Part shown: positions 47,000 through 59,900 of the stretch, piece after piece
How the letters are laid out: each line of letters opens with the position of its first letter
How positions within the stretch are numbered: the first letter of the stretch is position 1
Source of the DNA: Ectobius pallidus
Lineage: Eukaryota > Arthropoda > Insecta > Blattodea > Ectobiidae
Direction of reading: 5' to 3'
DNA length: 64,000 nucleotides
Assembly: GCA_964059195.1 (NCBI GenBank)
Contig: CAXKWD010000007.1
Location: forward strand, 23,447,023 to 23,511,022
Notes under the pieces: generated by a model
The model's database searches: none
What the model saw: only the letters and a program-made list of their open reading frames with translations
Told to the model about the DNA's origin: nothing
Made by a program: the position numbers and the translations under genes

Positions 47000-47227
47000 T
47001 TAATACAAATAACTTATATGTACTGATTCCGGAACAATTTGTTCCGTTATGTAATCAGTTCATAGTTAGCCATGTTTATTCTGTAATTTATTCTTTAGCA
47101 GGCTTTGCTTGCAGTTGTCCTTTGTTTATCATTTAAACAAGTGAATCTGTTTATATCTATTATAATATGTAATTATTTTTATTATCAGTTTATTATCCAA
47201 TCAGAGACTGGGTATCATATCTTGTTG

Positions 47228-47450
47228 AGTATACTACAGGAGAAAAATTCTTCCGACACTGGGACTTGAACCCAGGACCTTTGGCTATTCGCGCCAATGC
47301 TCTACCAACTGAGCTAAGCCGGAGTTCAATCCACCGCGCCGGACGGAACCTCTCTCCTATGACTGAGTGTCGGAGGAATTTTTCTCCTATAGTGTTCTCA
47401 TGTAGTGTCCAACAGAGACAGTATCTGTGGTTCATGAATGCTTTTATCTC
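47228..47450 (-). mobile_element. tRNA-related SINE with 15-bp target duplication
   Basis: A 223-bp insertion flanked by tatcatatcttgttg at 47213-47227 and 47451-47465. On the minus strand 47330-47262 a nearly complete cloverleaf is visible: D arm GCTC/GAGC in cttagctcagttggtagagc, anticodon stem TTGGC/GCCAA with loop GCGAATA, T arm CTGGG-TTCAAGT-CCCAG. Position 33 is C instead of U and the acceptor pairs only partly, so this is not a functional tRNA. The core sits between inverted repeats aggagaaaaattcttccgac and gtcggaggaatttttctcct. Frames on both strands here come from the repeat. Confidence 0.75.
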
Positions 47451-47465
47451 TATCATATCTTGTTG

Positions 47466-48843
47466 TTTAATAGCCAATAAGGCTATCGCTTCTTTTAATC
47501 TTATTCATTATTAGTTATTACTTTCAATTTAACTTCTTCTCATCAAGACATGAGTTCTTCTAGGCCCTTTAGTGCCTATTTTTCACCAAGCAAATAGGCT
47601 TGGTTTTTTCATTCTCAATTGCTGAACCAGATCAGCTTTTCAAGTATTCTTAAGGTTTATATGCCTAATTATTCTGATGACTGCCAATAGTCTCAGATAT
47701 TCAATCACCCAGCGTGTGATTTTCGACTCTTCTTCTTCAGAGATTTAAGACATCTCTTCTTTGGTGTTGGCGTCGCAAGATCTCCGAGCCAGCAACTTTA
47801 GTAATTATCTGGAAGTGGTAATTATAAATAATTCAAAGGTACGTAATTTAATAACTTAACATCTATCTGAAGAACATTTCAGACATATAGTTTCATCAAT
47901 GAACTAAGCTTCGTGTGTGGTTTGAGTTAAACTGATTAACCCATCTCGAGGATAAATTTTCATGAACTTGAATACAAGGATTGTAATTTAAATAATTGTG
48001 CCACGTTATAATTTCACAAGTGTTGCTCAATAACACTTGCTCAGACATCCAAGTGATCCGGTTGCTGATAAGCTTGAATTTTAGCATATAAAATGCATAT
48101 GAGTTTATGTACTGCTGTTCATGGCAATAAAACTGTTATATGGCAACATATCTAAATAAAATGTATTGGGCAAGTTTAGCTTGATCTTGTTACAAGTTAA
48201 GCATTCAGCAAAAGAAGATCTACAAGTATATTCACCTATGGAGTTTTAGAGTCCGCTAGTTCCTGCTTGCCCTTACATAATGAAACTCTGATATATGCCA
48301 TGAAATTTCTGTTATGTGGCAATGAAGAACTTGCAAAGAAATTTTCCCCAGAACTTTTTAGGGCCTACGCCATCCAAAGCTACTCATCTACATTGTTATA
48401 CGACGAGCACTCCAGCAGTCGTTCTCTGCTTACAAATCCATGTAACCTGATAAACGTAAGTGAATGGAATTCCTCATCCTAAGCAAATTCAAAATTTAAC
48501 CATCATGGGAATATATGAAGAGGATGAGCAGGTTCAAGATACCACAATTTATTTCTTATGTTATTTTTTGTATTTTAAAATCATAAATGGATGCATATTT
48601 AACCTCAGTGAACTTAATGTATAATCAGATAGACGAAACTTCGTAAATAATTGAGTTTTTACCTAAGTTTAGTAAAATAAACTTTCACTCCCAAATAAAC
48701 TCTGAAATACCCTTTGAAATTTTTGTTGCTTTAAGCTCTGACATTTTTCGATACTAAGCAGATGAAGACTGCAAGATTCTCAGCTCTAAGCGAAACTCGC
48801 CTTTTTAACTACTAATAATGTAGATCAGGTCAGGACGCGATTT
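47466..48843. other. AT-rich DNA, nothing recognised
   Basis: The frame 48267-48482 (plus) has average composition but no motif I know. No repeat boundaries were found. Confidence 0.4.
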
Positions 48844-49620
48844 TTGAAAGGGATTTTGGGGGTAGGAAGGGGCACAGCAAACTGTGGCATTATGAGAGAG
48901 TTAGGAGAGCATAGCGAGACTATAGAGTGTAAAATTAGGGCAGTGAAATATTGGTTACAACTTATGCTGGGGGATCAGTCTCTAATTAGAGCAATGTGTT
49001 TTCGAGAACAGTTGAGGATAGTTGGAATACAGGGGCTTCAAAATTATGAAAGGGATTAGAAACAATACGGATGGGATACGTTTGGATGGATGGGCAGGGA
49101 AATAGGAGAAGTGTGTGGAGGAACGTTAAAAATAGTTTGAAAGATATTGATAGATAACTGACAAATGTGCAATGTATGGATATGGTTTCAGCTGAATTAC
49201 AATCGCGGTTAAAATTGAAGTAGGGGAAGGAGCAATACATAGGAAAAGGATCCAAAGTCAGGCTCGCTTGGATTAGATTTGGTGTGTGGCGAATGATTAA
49301 GACCACAGATGAAAACGGGATGAGAACGTGTCCCATATGTAAGGGAGAAGAATATTGGTTTCATATTTTGGCGAATTATAGAGGTTTGGAAAATTGGAGG
49401 GAAAAAATATCTACCAATATCTTTTATGGATTCAAATAGGGAGCAACGATAATATGTTTGGAGTTATTTGCGGACAAAAATGTTCAGGAAAACATTGGGA
49501 AGTTTTTAATGAAGGTGAAGACAGCTTAAGTTCGCGAAAGCTGCAAACTGGGAAGCGGGTGTGGAGGGTGAGGAATAGACTTAGTTTGTTTGTGTTATTT
49601 TGTATTTTATTTATTTAGTC
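48844..49620 (+). pseudogene. LINE ORF2 C-terminal region, broken
   Basis: The first frame (48844-49059) reads KGILGVGRGTANCGIMRELG and KIRAVKYWLQLM, matching the conserved block after the reverse transcriptase of insect non-LTR elements (LGVPR.T.N.....ELG...). A frameshift follows. The next frame (about 49060-49435) reads MGYVWMDGQGNRRSVWRNVK, KVRLAWIRFGVWRM and the zinc-finger-like CPICKGEEYWFHILANY (C-x2-C-x7-H, last Cys replaced by Asn), with two in-frame stops. Another frame continues ADKNVQENIGKFL. The part after 49620 to about 49760 (ending cactactactaataa) is probably the 3' UTR and simple-repeat tail. RT and endonuclease domains are absent. Confidence 0.8.
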
Positions 49621-50319
49621 ATTTGTTCGATATGTTTTTCTAGCGTTTTGAGTAAGCATGTACGGTCCATGCGGACCCGTGCGAATGTTTGCATTTGATT
49701 ATGTAAAAAGCAAAACAATTAAATGAACACTTACACTACTACTAATAAAGTTCCCAAAAGACAGAGTTATACTATTATAATTAGTCGACATAAAAAGTTC
49801 TAGTGACCATTATGATAGTGCAGCAGAAACGTCTTATATGGCTCTTAGATATTACTGGATAAACTTGAAAGAAAGAAATCATAGAGGTGATCATCCACTT
49901 TATAGGGTCAGGGATTATTTGATAATTACATTTTTAAAAATTTTCGTTAAATTATTAGCGTTATTAATGTAAAGTTCTGTTGAACAAAACTCCGTATGAA
50001 GTTTTCTTTCAGCTTGGGTTGAGAGTAAAACACATTAAGATAAAAAAAATGATGTGAAAACGGTTCATCTAAAAAGTGATATAGGAAAATACAATTCTTG
50101 GTCTATATAGGCTCATCAGGTGAGGTTATTTTATGGAACTTAATTTTTATAAGCTATTAAAATACTAACATAAAACATTGTTATCGTGTATAAAATGACG
50201 CAACTTACAAGTGATTGCCGTTATTGCCTAACATAAAGAATCCCGGTTTTATAGGGCGAAGGACTGGAAGTTCGCAACTTCGATATCCGGAGAGAAATAA
50301 AGCATCACATAAATAAATG
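49621..50319. other. LINE 3' UTR then AT-rich DNA
   Basis: To about 49760 this is the probable LINE tail; the rest is unrecognised. Confidence 0.45.
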
Positions 50320-50590
50320 GACAATGGACCTGGGGGTCTCTGGTGTGCCGCGACCATACGGGCTCTTTTCGTGAGGGACCGGGGGCGTGGCGCATGTCTG
50401 AGGGACCCTGGGGAGTGGTGCACGTGGAATGGCTTCTGGTTCTAGCTGGGTGTTGGGGAGTTCCGTGGGGGCTCACGGTGGGATCTGCATCGGGGGGGCT
50501 TTGGGCATGCCAATCATCCCCTTACCAGGGGTCCGCATGTGTGGCTTAAGTGCTTAGAATCGTTCCCAACCGCCTCTCCCCCCAAGTGGG
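50320..50590. other. G-rich island of unknown identity
   Basis: About 270 bp strongly enriched in G on the plus strand (ggaccgggggcgtggcgcat, ctggggagtggtgcacgtgg, tgggatctgcatcggggggg) in otherwise AT-rich DNA. Open frames exist on both strands (50343-50549 plus, 50205-50476 minus) as expected from the composition. No motif is recognised. It may be a fragment of a GC-rich retroelement. Confidence 0.4.
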
Positions 50591-52752
50591 GTTTCAAACA
50601 AATGCATTAAAATTAATCCTATTAGCTTTAAATATAATACATTTATACAGACAGGAGAAGTAGTAGTAAAAAACAAGATCATTAGTTGCATTTGAATACG
50701 TGTGAAATAATTTTCTCTTATAAGTAGGAGTGGAGGAAATAAAAGTTGATTACACATCTCTTATTAATAAAGCTTTATACAACGAGCTACAGAAGTACAC
50801 AGAACATTCCTTTAATTAGAAACATATGTAAATTATAAGCGCAGAGACTCTCTCAGCAAGTCCGGTTTAACAGAACATTTATCGAGAAGTCTGTTTTTAT
50901 AGGAGAATATTGCGAATTGTTGGACGCTAAACAAGGAAATGTATCAATTTCCTCTTTCTGTAGGCCTAGCCGACGGGAAAACAGTTTAGTAGAAGCTAAT
51001 AGTAGAGTAACTTGTGATGCATCAGATCTTCGTACAACCAACCGCTCGATCTTCATCATTTCACGCTAGTGTGAAGTCTGTATACGAGCGCTCGACCATT
51101 AAAATTAGGAAAGAGACTATTAGAGGAGGGAGCGAGTGGACGAGAGAAGAAGAGAGGAAAAGAGACAGGGCGCTATTTGCCAAAGTGAGGATCATACAAC
51201 CTCGGGATGTATGATGTTGGGTCCGCAATTAATCACACAAGATAGACTTTAGACTTGCATATAGAATACTTCACGAATGAGATATTTCGGTATTCTATTA
51301 ACCTTGTTTAAAGATGTGTTAATTATCATCTGCATTGTCTGTGGATATATTTGCAGAGGCATGCTACCCAGTCCTGCAGATTCTATTGCGAAATAATAAT
51401 AATAATAATAATAAACATAGCTCCAATTTTGGAAAAAAAAAACTACATACAAACTTTTTCTCACAACATCCGGATCTAGAAAATAAATCTATGTCCATAT
51501 TTCAAATTAGATTTAAAGAAATCCTAAAGAATTAGTAACTCACAACTGAATTTTTAATAGCCTAAAATGTAACTTCATTTTTAACTATGCTAATTTTAGC
51601 TTTACTTTTTTAGCACTTATATATTATTAGAATTAGTATATTAATCCTAGCTCTTAATATTTTTATATGTTTTATGTAATCTATTTGCACGTCCACTTCT
51701 TTCTCCTAATTTCCATTGTATTTAACATCGCCCTTCGATCACGAGCAATGCTCATTCGGAGGTAATAATTATAATAATAATTTAATAAATTGTAATTGTA
51801 ATTTACGAATAGCTTCATTAACTAACATTAGATTTTGTACATGTATATGTTTTCTCTAATTGTTGTATTTGATTGTATTTATTAAGTACGATAGGTGTGT
51901 ATTGTATAGATGTGGTGTATTTTATCTGGCTCTTCAGTGTTAACTGGAGGACACGGGTTCGAATCCTGGTATTAGGGAAATTATACGCATAGATTATTCT
52001 CATGTAGCAATATCCTGTGGTTTCGTTAACACTTATCTACGTCTAAAGAAGGGATACGTTTTATGTTTCCAAAATAGCAGTGATAATGTCTACATAATTA
52101 TCTAGTAGAATATTTATAATTATAAACCAGTTTAATTAATTGGATGATCTCCGTACAAACGAACTCCTCCACAGTATTTCTTAAACTGAATTAATTGAAA
52201 TAAAGTTCATCTTGTAAAACTCTATACATCCGTTACCATTCTCATCATTCCTTGCATAGGGACATTCTTCCTCTCCTCTCTGTCTGTAACACACATAGGC
52301 TATAACAACACTCACACATTGACTATCCATTCGATTGGAAGCCATCTAACTAGATTAAAGTAGCAGTCCTGAAGTTAAATCGTTTGATTATGGAGTTACT
52401 AAAAAGTAAATTAGAAGTTTTCCTTCTTCACTCTACACACTTTTCAAACGGGCTCATCAGTTTATTTAAGAACATGACAAAACGCTAATATAAAACTACC
52501 CATTTCTGAATTCATTTAGATTAAACTGAATATAAGAATAAATTTCATTTTACACGACCAGTTTAAAATAAACTTCACTGATCCCTTTCTTGACAATCAA
52601 TTCCTCAGTTACTCAGTTATTGATCTTCTAGTTCGTAAAACTTCACGGTTAATCCAGAAGATTACGCGGCCCACGCTGCCCCTGCCTTAAAGGACCACGA
52701 TAATTTAGCCTGTGGATCATATACTCGTACATACTTTTCGACCAGACAGGAC
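50591..52752. other. AT-rich DNA; weak tRNA-like patch at 51925-51975
   Basis: ggacacgggttcgaatcctgg at 51949-51969 is a perfect B box preceded by gctcttcagtgttaactgg, possibly a decayed SINE head. AAT runs at 51394-51415. No gene is supported. Confidence 0.4.

Positions 52753-52811
<59 letters not shown>
52753..52811. repeat. (AAT)n microsatellite
   Basis: About 59 bp pure repeat. It yields a poly-Ile frame on the minus strand that is not a gene. Confidence 0.95.
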
Positions 52812-52812
<1 letters not shown>

Positions 52813-52960
52813 TAGCCATTAAATACAGTATCGTACAATAGCCTATGTCGATCTAATAAGATACATATGATTACATAAATATACACGTACAATGAACAAT
52901 AGATGGATGACTTATTAAAAATTTATATCAATAAAACCAATTTCCCAAACTTCATCAATA

Positions 52961-53953
52961 TGTTATGCGCCAGAACGTTAGGTCCTAATGAACGAAACAA
53001 AAATATATTTATTATTTTGATAATTTAAGTTACCATATGAAGGAAGGCTATACGGAAGCAGACAGCAGGAAATATCATGAGTATAAGAATGTGTATATGT
53101 CAGCACATTAGCTTCAGTTCATCTGCTCTTCAAGGTTGCTGAGTTAGACATACCTTTTAACACACAGTGTGTGGTGAATAGCGAATTTTGCATAATTTAT
53201 AAATGTATTTTATTGGTTAAAATCTCGGAATAATGTCGAATATTTACGATTATTGCCGAACAGAGTATATTCCTGTTTTGCATTTAGTTTACCGAAGTAT
53301 ACATTAAATCACAGAATGTTTAATGAAAGATTTAATTTAATAACGATTTAAGTACCGAAATAGACGCATAATAATCAAACCTCCCGCGACATATTGACGG
53401 TAGGTTTTCGGGGTACTAGCGTCATGTAGAAAATTTATTTAAGGGCTTGCATTGCCGCTAAAAGCCCTCTTGTTGCTCAGCTTTCCAACGGCTATGAAGT
53501 AATCCTGCAGATCAAGATGATGACGCTGGAATTTCTGTCAAGAATAAACTGTAAGTTTAAACATTTATTTCAGTAAAGGATAAAGATAATTTCAGTAGTC
53601 TATTTCAAAAGAAATAAGAAGATGTTATAACACGTTTTATTAGAAAAGTAAAGTTTTAAGAATTTATACTAAATTACACAGTTAAGAATTAGCAAGTCAA
53701 ATTTTTGAAGTAAAGAGAAATATAATTTATGTAGAATCAAATACCATTTTTAGATAATTTTTATTATATTAATTTAAAATAAATTAATATTTATATTTAT
53801 AGTATTTATGATTATTATTTAATGGTGCATGAAAATAATTAATCACATTGCATGTTATCCTATATTATCCACAGCAGTGCCTATCCATTTCCTAAAGGCT
53901 TAAAGCCAATCCTGACATGTGTAGTGTTACCGAAACTTCGATGGGGCACAACA
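52961..53953 (+). repeat. 5' LTR
   Basis: 993 bp. Possible control signals by inspection: a TATA-like tttatttaaggg near 53432-53443, a hairpin aagggctt...aagccct just after it, and aataaa at 53543-53548 followed by a splice-donor-like ctgtaagt. Confidence 0.92.
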
Positions 53954-53957
53954 AATT

Positions 53958-53976
53958 TGGTGTACAGAAGCGGGAT
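53958..53976 (+). other. primer-binding site (tRNA-Leu-like)
   Basis: Four bases after the 5' LTR comes TGGTGTACAGAAGCGGGAT. It begins with the obligatory TGG (complement of CCA) and resembles the complement of an insect tRNA-Leu 3' end as I remember it, with one inserted A and one mismatch. The tRNA assignment is an inference from memory. Confidence 0.55.
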
Positions 53977-56900
53977 CGACGCGAGTAAGAATTTTTGAAA
54001 ATGTTTCGAGTGAAAAATTTAGAAGATAGGATACAAAGCGTGTGATGTATATTTGTGAAAGTTAAAGTGAAATTAAAATTTAAAGTATGTTTCAACATAG
54101 TTAAAGTTAAATAAAGTTAAATAAAGTTGATTAAAATTTCGTACCCAGATTAAGCAGCCGTAAATCGTGCTAGGAGGAAATTTAAAGACATATAAATTAA
54201 GTGTAAGAAAATTTTAAAGATTTTAAATGAAATTGTATTAGATTAATATTTTATATATTTGATAATTATTAAATAAATTTAGTTTGAAACAAATAAAGTA
54301 TGGGAATTTTTAGTAAACTGTTAATTTCGCACAGATAATTATTGCATGAAAGATTTCATTTTGACCGAAGTTGATAAAGTTTTAATATCAATAATTTAAA
54401 ATATTTTGGTTTGGAAATAATTGTTAATTATAGTTATAAGTGTGGTTCGGGAATAATAAATTGTGTCTGCGTATGGTCCAATAAAGTACAGTAATAATTA
54501 GTTTATTATTATTGGAAGATTTTTGTGAATAATCAACGAATTCACCTACGTAACTGTATTTGCTAGAGTGTGTTTTTTTTAAATGAAAAAAAAAACGAAT
54601 TCATGAGAGAATGATAGGACAGTTTTTTTTAAAAAAAAGTTGGCCGATGGAATTATGATGTATTATTCAGTTGCTGTGCATTAACATTTGATTGCCAAAA
54701 GTTTAGATGAATTTTTACTGTCATGAAAATTAAATTTATTTGAATTCGTGTAGTGAAGATAACATTTAAGATTTATTTTAATTTAATTTAAATTTACGAA
54801 ATTAAATGTAGTAGGCCTACATAATGAAAGTAGTTAACAAGTATGTCTTGAGGATTCGTCGTAATTATTTTTAAAGGGAGGTAGACGAAATATGTAATTG
54901 ATTAAAATACGAATAATGTTGTAGCCATTCATGATTTTTTTTACAATTTAAGATTTTAAGTATCATTTCAGTTATTTAAGAAGTTATTATTTTTATTAGT
55001 GAGATCAATTTAAACAGTTAATGTGAAATAACGTTATTAATTTCGGGTATATTTGAAATAATTATTGTGTGCATATTAGTGCAACGGTTATAGATTTTAA
55101 CAAAGAAAAATGAAATAACGCGACAAGTTTGATTGCATAATAATAATAATGATACTGATTAATAAATCAGTAATGAGATATTAATTTTTGCTGGTTTATA
55201 TTCCAGGATTGTTGATTGTTTAGTTCATTAAAAGAGATTATGAAAAAATTAATGTTCATCGTATTTAAAGTAAACGAGAGATCCATGCTAGTTTGTAGCG
55301 TACATTTATTGTATTGGTTAGAGGGAAATTATGATCGATAGATTTGAGTTATCAAGTAAAGCATTATTAATGTTTAATCATTTTTATATGTAAGTATTAT
55401 CAATTATTTTAACATTTATGTAAAATTATTATATTGATACTCCCGAAAGTGTGATTTTTTTATTTAAATTTATTAATTGACGAGAAACAAATAGGAAAAT
55501 TTTGATATATATTTTTTTTTGATGCAATTGATTTCATCAGTTTGTTCAATTTACGAACCGTGGTGTAAGAGTACAGGTTACTATTTTATTAAATTACATA
55601 ATTAAATTTGAACGAAAACCTCAAGGCATAGTCAGGTCATTTTATTAGTTTGTCAATAAAATAACGTGTGTTAATATCAGTGATATTTAGTATCGGTATG
55701 AAATTCAAAATAAATGAAAATTAAAAGAAGTTAGCAGAATACTGCAAGCAAAATTTTAGATTTTATAGCGAAATAAATCGTGTGTGAAGTGATTATAATT
55801 TACAGAAAGACATAAGGAAAGGTTATTAGATAATCATTATAATTGTGTTTAATTGAAATAGTGATTCGAAGAAAATTTATATTGAAAAGTTTTTGTTATT
55901 AGTTAGGCCTAGCAAAATAAAAAGTTATTCGTGTGTTACGAAATGAAAGGTTTTTGAAATTAAGAGAAATGTGCGAAAAGCGAATTGTTGTATATTAAAT
56001 AGAAAACACGAAAGTAACAGTGACCAAGTAGGCAAGATGAACCACAAAAGAAGGGACATTAAAAATAGGTTATTGGAGATTTAATTTGTCATTTGAAACC
56101 AACTTTGAAATAGGGTTTAAGAAAAGTGGATGGGAGTTAGGATACGAGAGTTATAAGTAAAGTTGTTGGTCAAAGAAAATATTCGAGGCTGGCAAGGTCC
56201 TCGATGAAGAGATTTAATTAAACCAATCCCAGGGTATTCCACTGAAGTAATGGTTATGGCAACTTAGGAAAGAAAGATTAATGGCCTGCAGATTTAAATA
56301 GATTCAGCAGTATTTGTTATAAATTCAGTGTAATAAAGCAATAAGATAAGGCGAAAGGTGAGCAATTGGAATTACGCTATGGTTGATTTGGGATCCGTCG
56401 AGATACCCGAAATTGAAGTACCCCATGAAAGGAGGGTAATTTGTGTGAGATACCACAGGACAATGAAATAGGTACCAATTTCCCTGTTGAGAACTGTACT
56501 GACTGGTGTCATATGGAGAGAGTAATACAATCGTACTGGTAAAATTTCATAGCACGAACCGTCTCGTTGCGAAAGGGTTCAGATGTCGAGTTCGGAGTAA
56601 TTAACCGAAAATACTCGCTCGCTCCTTGAGTACGGAAAAGGCGATAATGGATCAAGTAGAACGCGATTAGGGGACTGCTAAAGAAATGAACCATCCTGGT
56701 TACCAGACTTGTATAACATCTCGGGGTCTGAACTGGCGTGGTAGTTATGGTTGAATTATGTAAGGATATACAGTGTATGGAAAAGTTACACTGAAGATGC
56801 CAGAATAGTGGATTATTAGAGTATTAGTTTCACTACACCGCCCCACTATGAGACCTATTTCCCCTATAGAAGCACAATCGGGTGAAGAAAGAGATTAAAG

Positions 56901-59900
56901 AATAATTTTGTGCGATTGTGAGTTTAGTGTTACGGAAGAATAAAGTATTCGCGAATCAGAGGTTGGTGTAGCCCTTATCGTGGAAGAAAACAGGACGTGT
57001 GTATAAGTTAGTGTGTCCTCATGAAACAAAAAGTTGAAAGCCTGTTTTCGCAGTGACACTCTGTTGTTCATATTTAGTGCACATTTAACAGTATAAAGTA
57101 TTTTGTTGATATTTTCCGTGTGAAAAAGTAAGAAAAAGGTTAGACAATAAAATATTATATTTTGTGAATTTTTGTTGTATTTTGTTAGGATTTTAATTTT
57201 TGAAATTATATAGCGTTGATTAATTCAGCGACCATATGGTATAATGCCATTCCGAACCTAGACAGAGCTGCAGATCTATCTTTCTTTGGCGGCATTAACC
57301 ATGTGATTTCACTGTAATAATCATTTTATTAGAGAAAAATAATGTAAGTTTTATTTGTTGAGAGTAGTTTAATTAATGGAGATAAGAGTTAAATTTATTT
57401 TAGGAACAGCTGATTAAACTTTAACGATGTGCAGATGGAGAAGTGAATATTTAAAAAAAAATATACATATAAAAAAGTTAAGAATTTATTAATTTTAAAT
57501 AAATAAATATTGTTAAGGCTTGAAAGATTGTAAGTTAGAATATTTAAACAAAACAAATGCGCGTGGAAGTCAAAATTTATTTTATAAATTAATTTTATAA
57601 AGAGAAATTACGGAAATTTAGTTAATTTTAATGAGAGTTATTAAAGCATTTATGTGATTTTTTACGATAACATTTACAATTTGATATTTTTAGAAATTTT
57701 TTTGTATAACGCAGTTATAATTATTTTAGACCGAATAGTTAAGATTATTTTAGAAAATCTGTAGTTAACTTTATTGCACGTGATGTAATATCAGTTATTT
57801 TACAAAATAAGTTAGAAATTTTATTTTAATTTTAATTGAAGATTTTTGAATTACGCAGAATTTAGAAGTTTTAAACCAGTTTCGTACAAAACGTTTTAAT
57901 AGAGAGAAGTATTCAAAATATATTAAAGCGTAAAACTTATGTGCATTCAGAATAGATCATGTACTTTAAATGTAACATGATGAGAGAGTTGTCACGGGGA
58001 AGCTTCCGTAATTTTATCCAACTATGTCAGGTTGTAGAGTGATAGTGGCAGAGTAGAGCCACAGATGAATAAGCTTAATATGTAAAATATTAGAAAGAGA
58101 TCCTATAGGGAAGGACATCCAGTCAAGGTGATCTAATCAAAGGGTATTAGATGTTAATGATGATGATAATGATGATTAATAAGAGTAGTACTGCTCGAGT
58201 GGCTAGCCCAGGATTCCAAAAGAAGGAATCATAAAGTACAGTTCTCGTATCTCGTTGAGTATCCAGGGAAGGAGTAAAGCCCCTGCGATGATTTGTCCCT
58301 AATGACGATTAGGGAGGATAAAAGACTCACCTGTAGGTATAGTTAGTGCCATGCAACAAGAAGCGAATGAATTATAAGGAATTGCCATAGACCAATGAAA
58401 GTAAACCAAGACAAAATTACATAACCTATTGGAAAGTCAGATAATTGAATCTTAACCATACGAGTTTAACGGTAAACCGAAATACGAACTTATTTAAGTT
58501 AGTTTATATGTTTAGTTGCAGGGATAAAATTCATAGTAGCAGTACTGAACCTGTTAACTGAATTTTCGTCTCAGGACGGCCTCAATCTAAACAAGAATTA
58601 GTATTTTGGGAGAAAGCTAGAAAGCGAAACACTTATATTAGGATATAAATGGACAGAATTTACGGATTTTGGTATGGAAACATGAAGTTTTGAATGAAAT
58701 GTTTAGGAAACAGTAATTGATTTTAAAATTGATATATTAACTTGAATAATTTAATGAGTACAATGTTTTAATGGGAACAGAATTTTTAAAATAAATTAAT
58801 GCATTAGAATTAGCACTCAGAAAATAAAATTGATTTTTTTTTACAGAAATGTAGTGAATTTTATTACATTCAGATTAATTTAGTAGAATAAGATGAGTTT
58901 AAATTATTTGTTGCAATATAAACAAATTTCGTTTGGTTTATAGATATTGACAGTTGTGAAAGAAAATATAAACAATTTATGTAATTTAAAAGGATTTAAC
59001 AAATGTAATACAATTAAATTTGGTAGAATGTAAAAATGGTAAAATAATTCGGAACCAATAAGGTCGGAAGGATTTAAATTTGAAAAGTAATTGGAAAAAC
59101 AAATTGTGTGTTTTAAATATTGGAGTTATTTACATAATAATACGTGAAGTGAGTATAAGTATACAAAATGCACGTAACATTAAATTTTCGTTTTGAGTAT
59201 TTTCACTGTTTTGAACATTTGCTGCAGCTCAGCACGTGGTATTTTCATATTTTAGTTTACAGTGTTTTCAGATACACTTATCCATCATTTATTATTGATT
59301 AATTAAAGATAAGTAGTAAATAGTTTATTCGTTAAATCAGTAATTAATATTTTAAAATTATTTAAAATTCAAATAGAGTAATTTTGTGATATGAAATAGT
59401 TATTAACAATTATAGGCAAATATAGTTTTTATTATTGTAAGAAAAATACTGTAATTAGAAAAGAAAAGGGAATACAATATTTTAATTATTTGTTCGGAGT
59501 GTATGTTTTAGTGAAAAGAAGAAGAAAAAGAAGAAAACATTATTGTTGATTGTTGACATGATGCGATATTTTAAATTGATTTAAGTGAAATCGTTACTAA
59601 ATAGAAACTCGTCCATGGTTAGATCGATTGTGAGAATGTGATAGAGTAATTTTATATCACGTCATTATGACGGATATACGCGTTCCTAGACAAAAGAAAC
59701 ATCCTTAGGTGATATCCAGATCCCTATGTCCCGTAGATTGTTTTTGTATTTTTAGCGTTGCAGTTTACAGCACCCAGCAGTTTCGTTAAATGGACCAGAG
59801 ACCCTGTTTTTAAAGGATTTTTTGATGTGATCAACATTGAGTTTCAACAAGTTCCGTATGAGAGGATGAAAACCGGTTGGGTATACAATACCCAATGGTA

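Noticed and set aside
47262..47330. Functional tRNA gene on the minus strand
   Set aside because: D, anticodon and T arms pair, but base 33 is C, the acceptor pairs only partly and the segment is inside a retroposed repeat with a 15-bp duplication.
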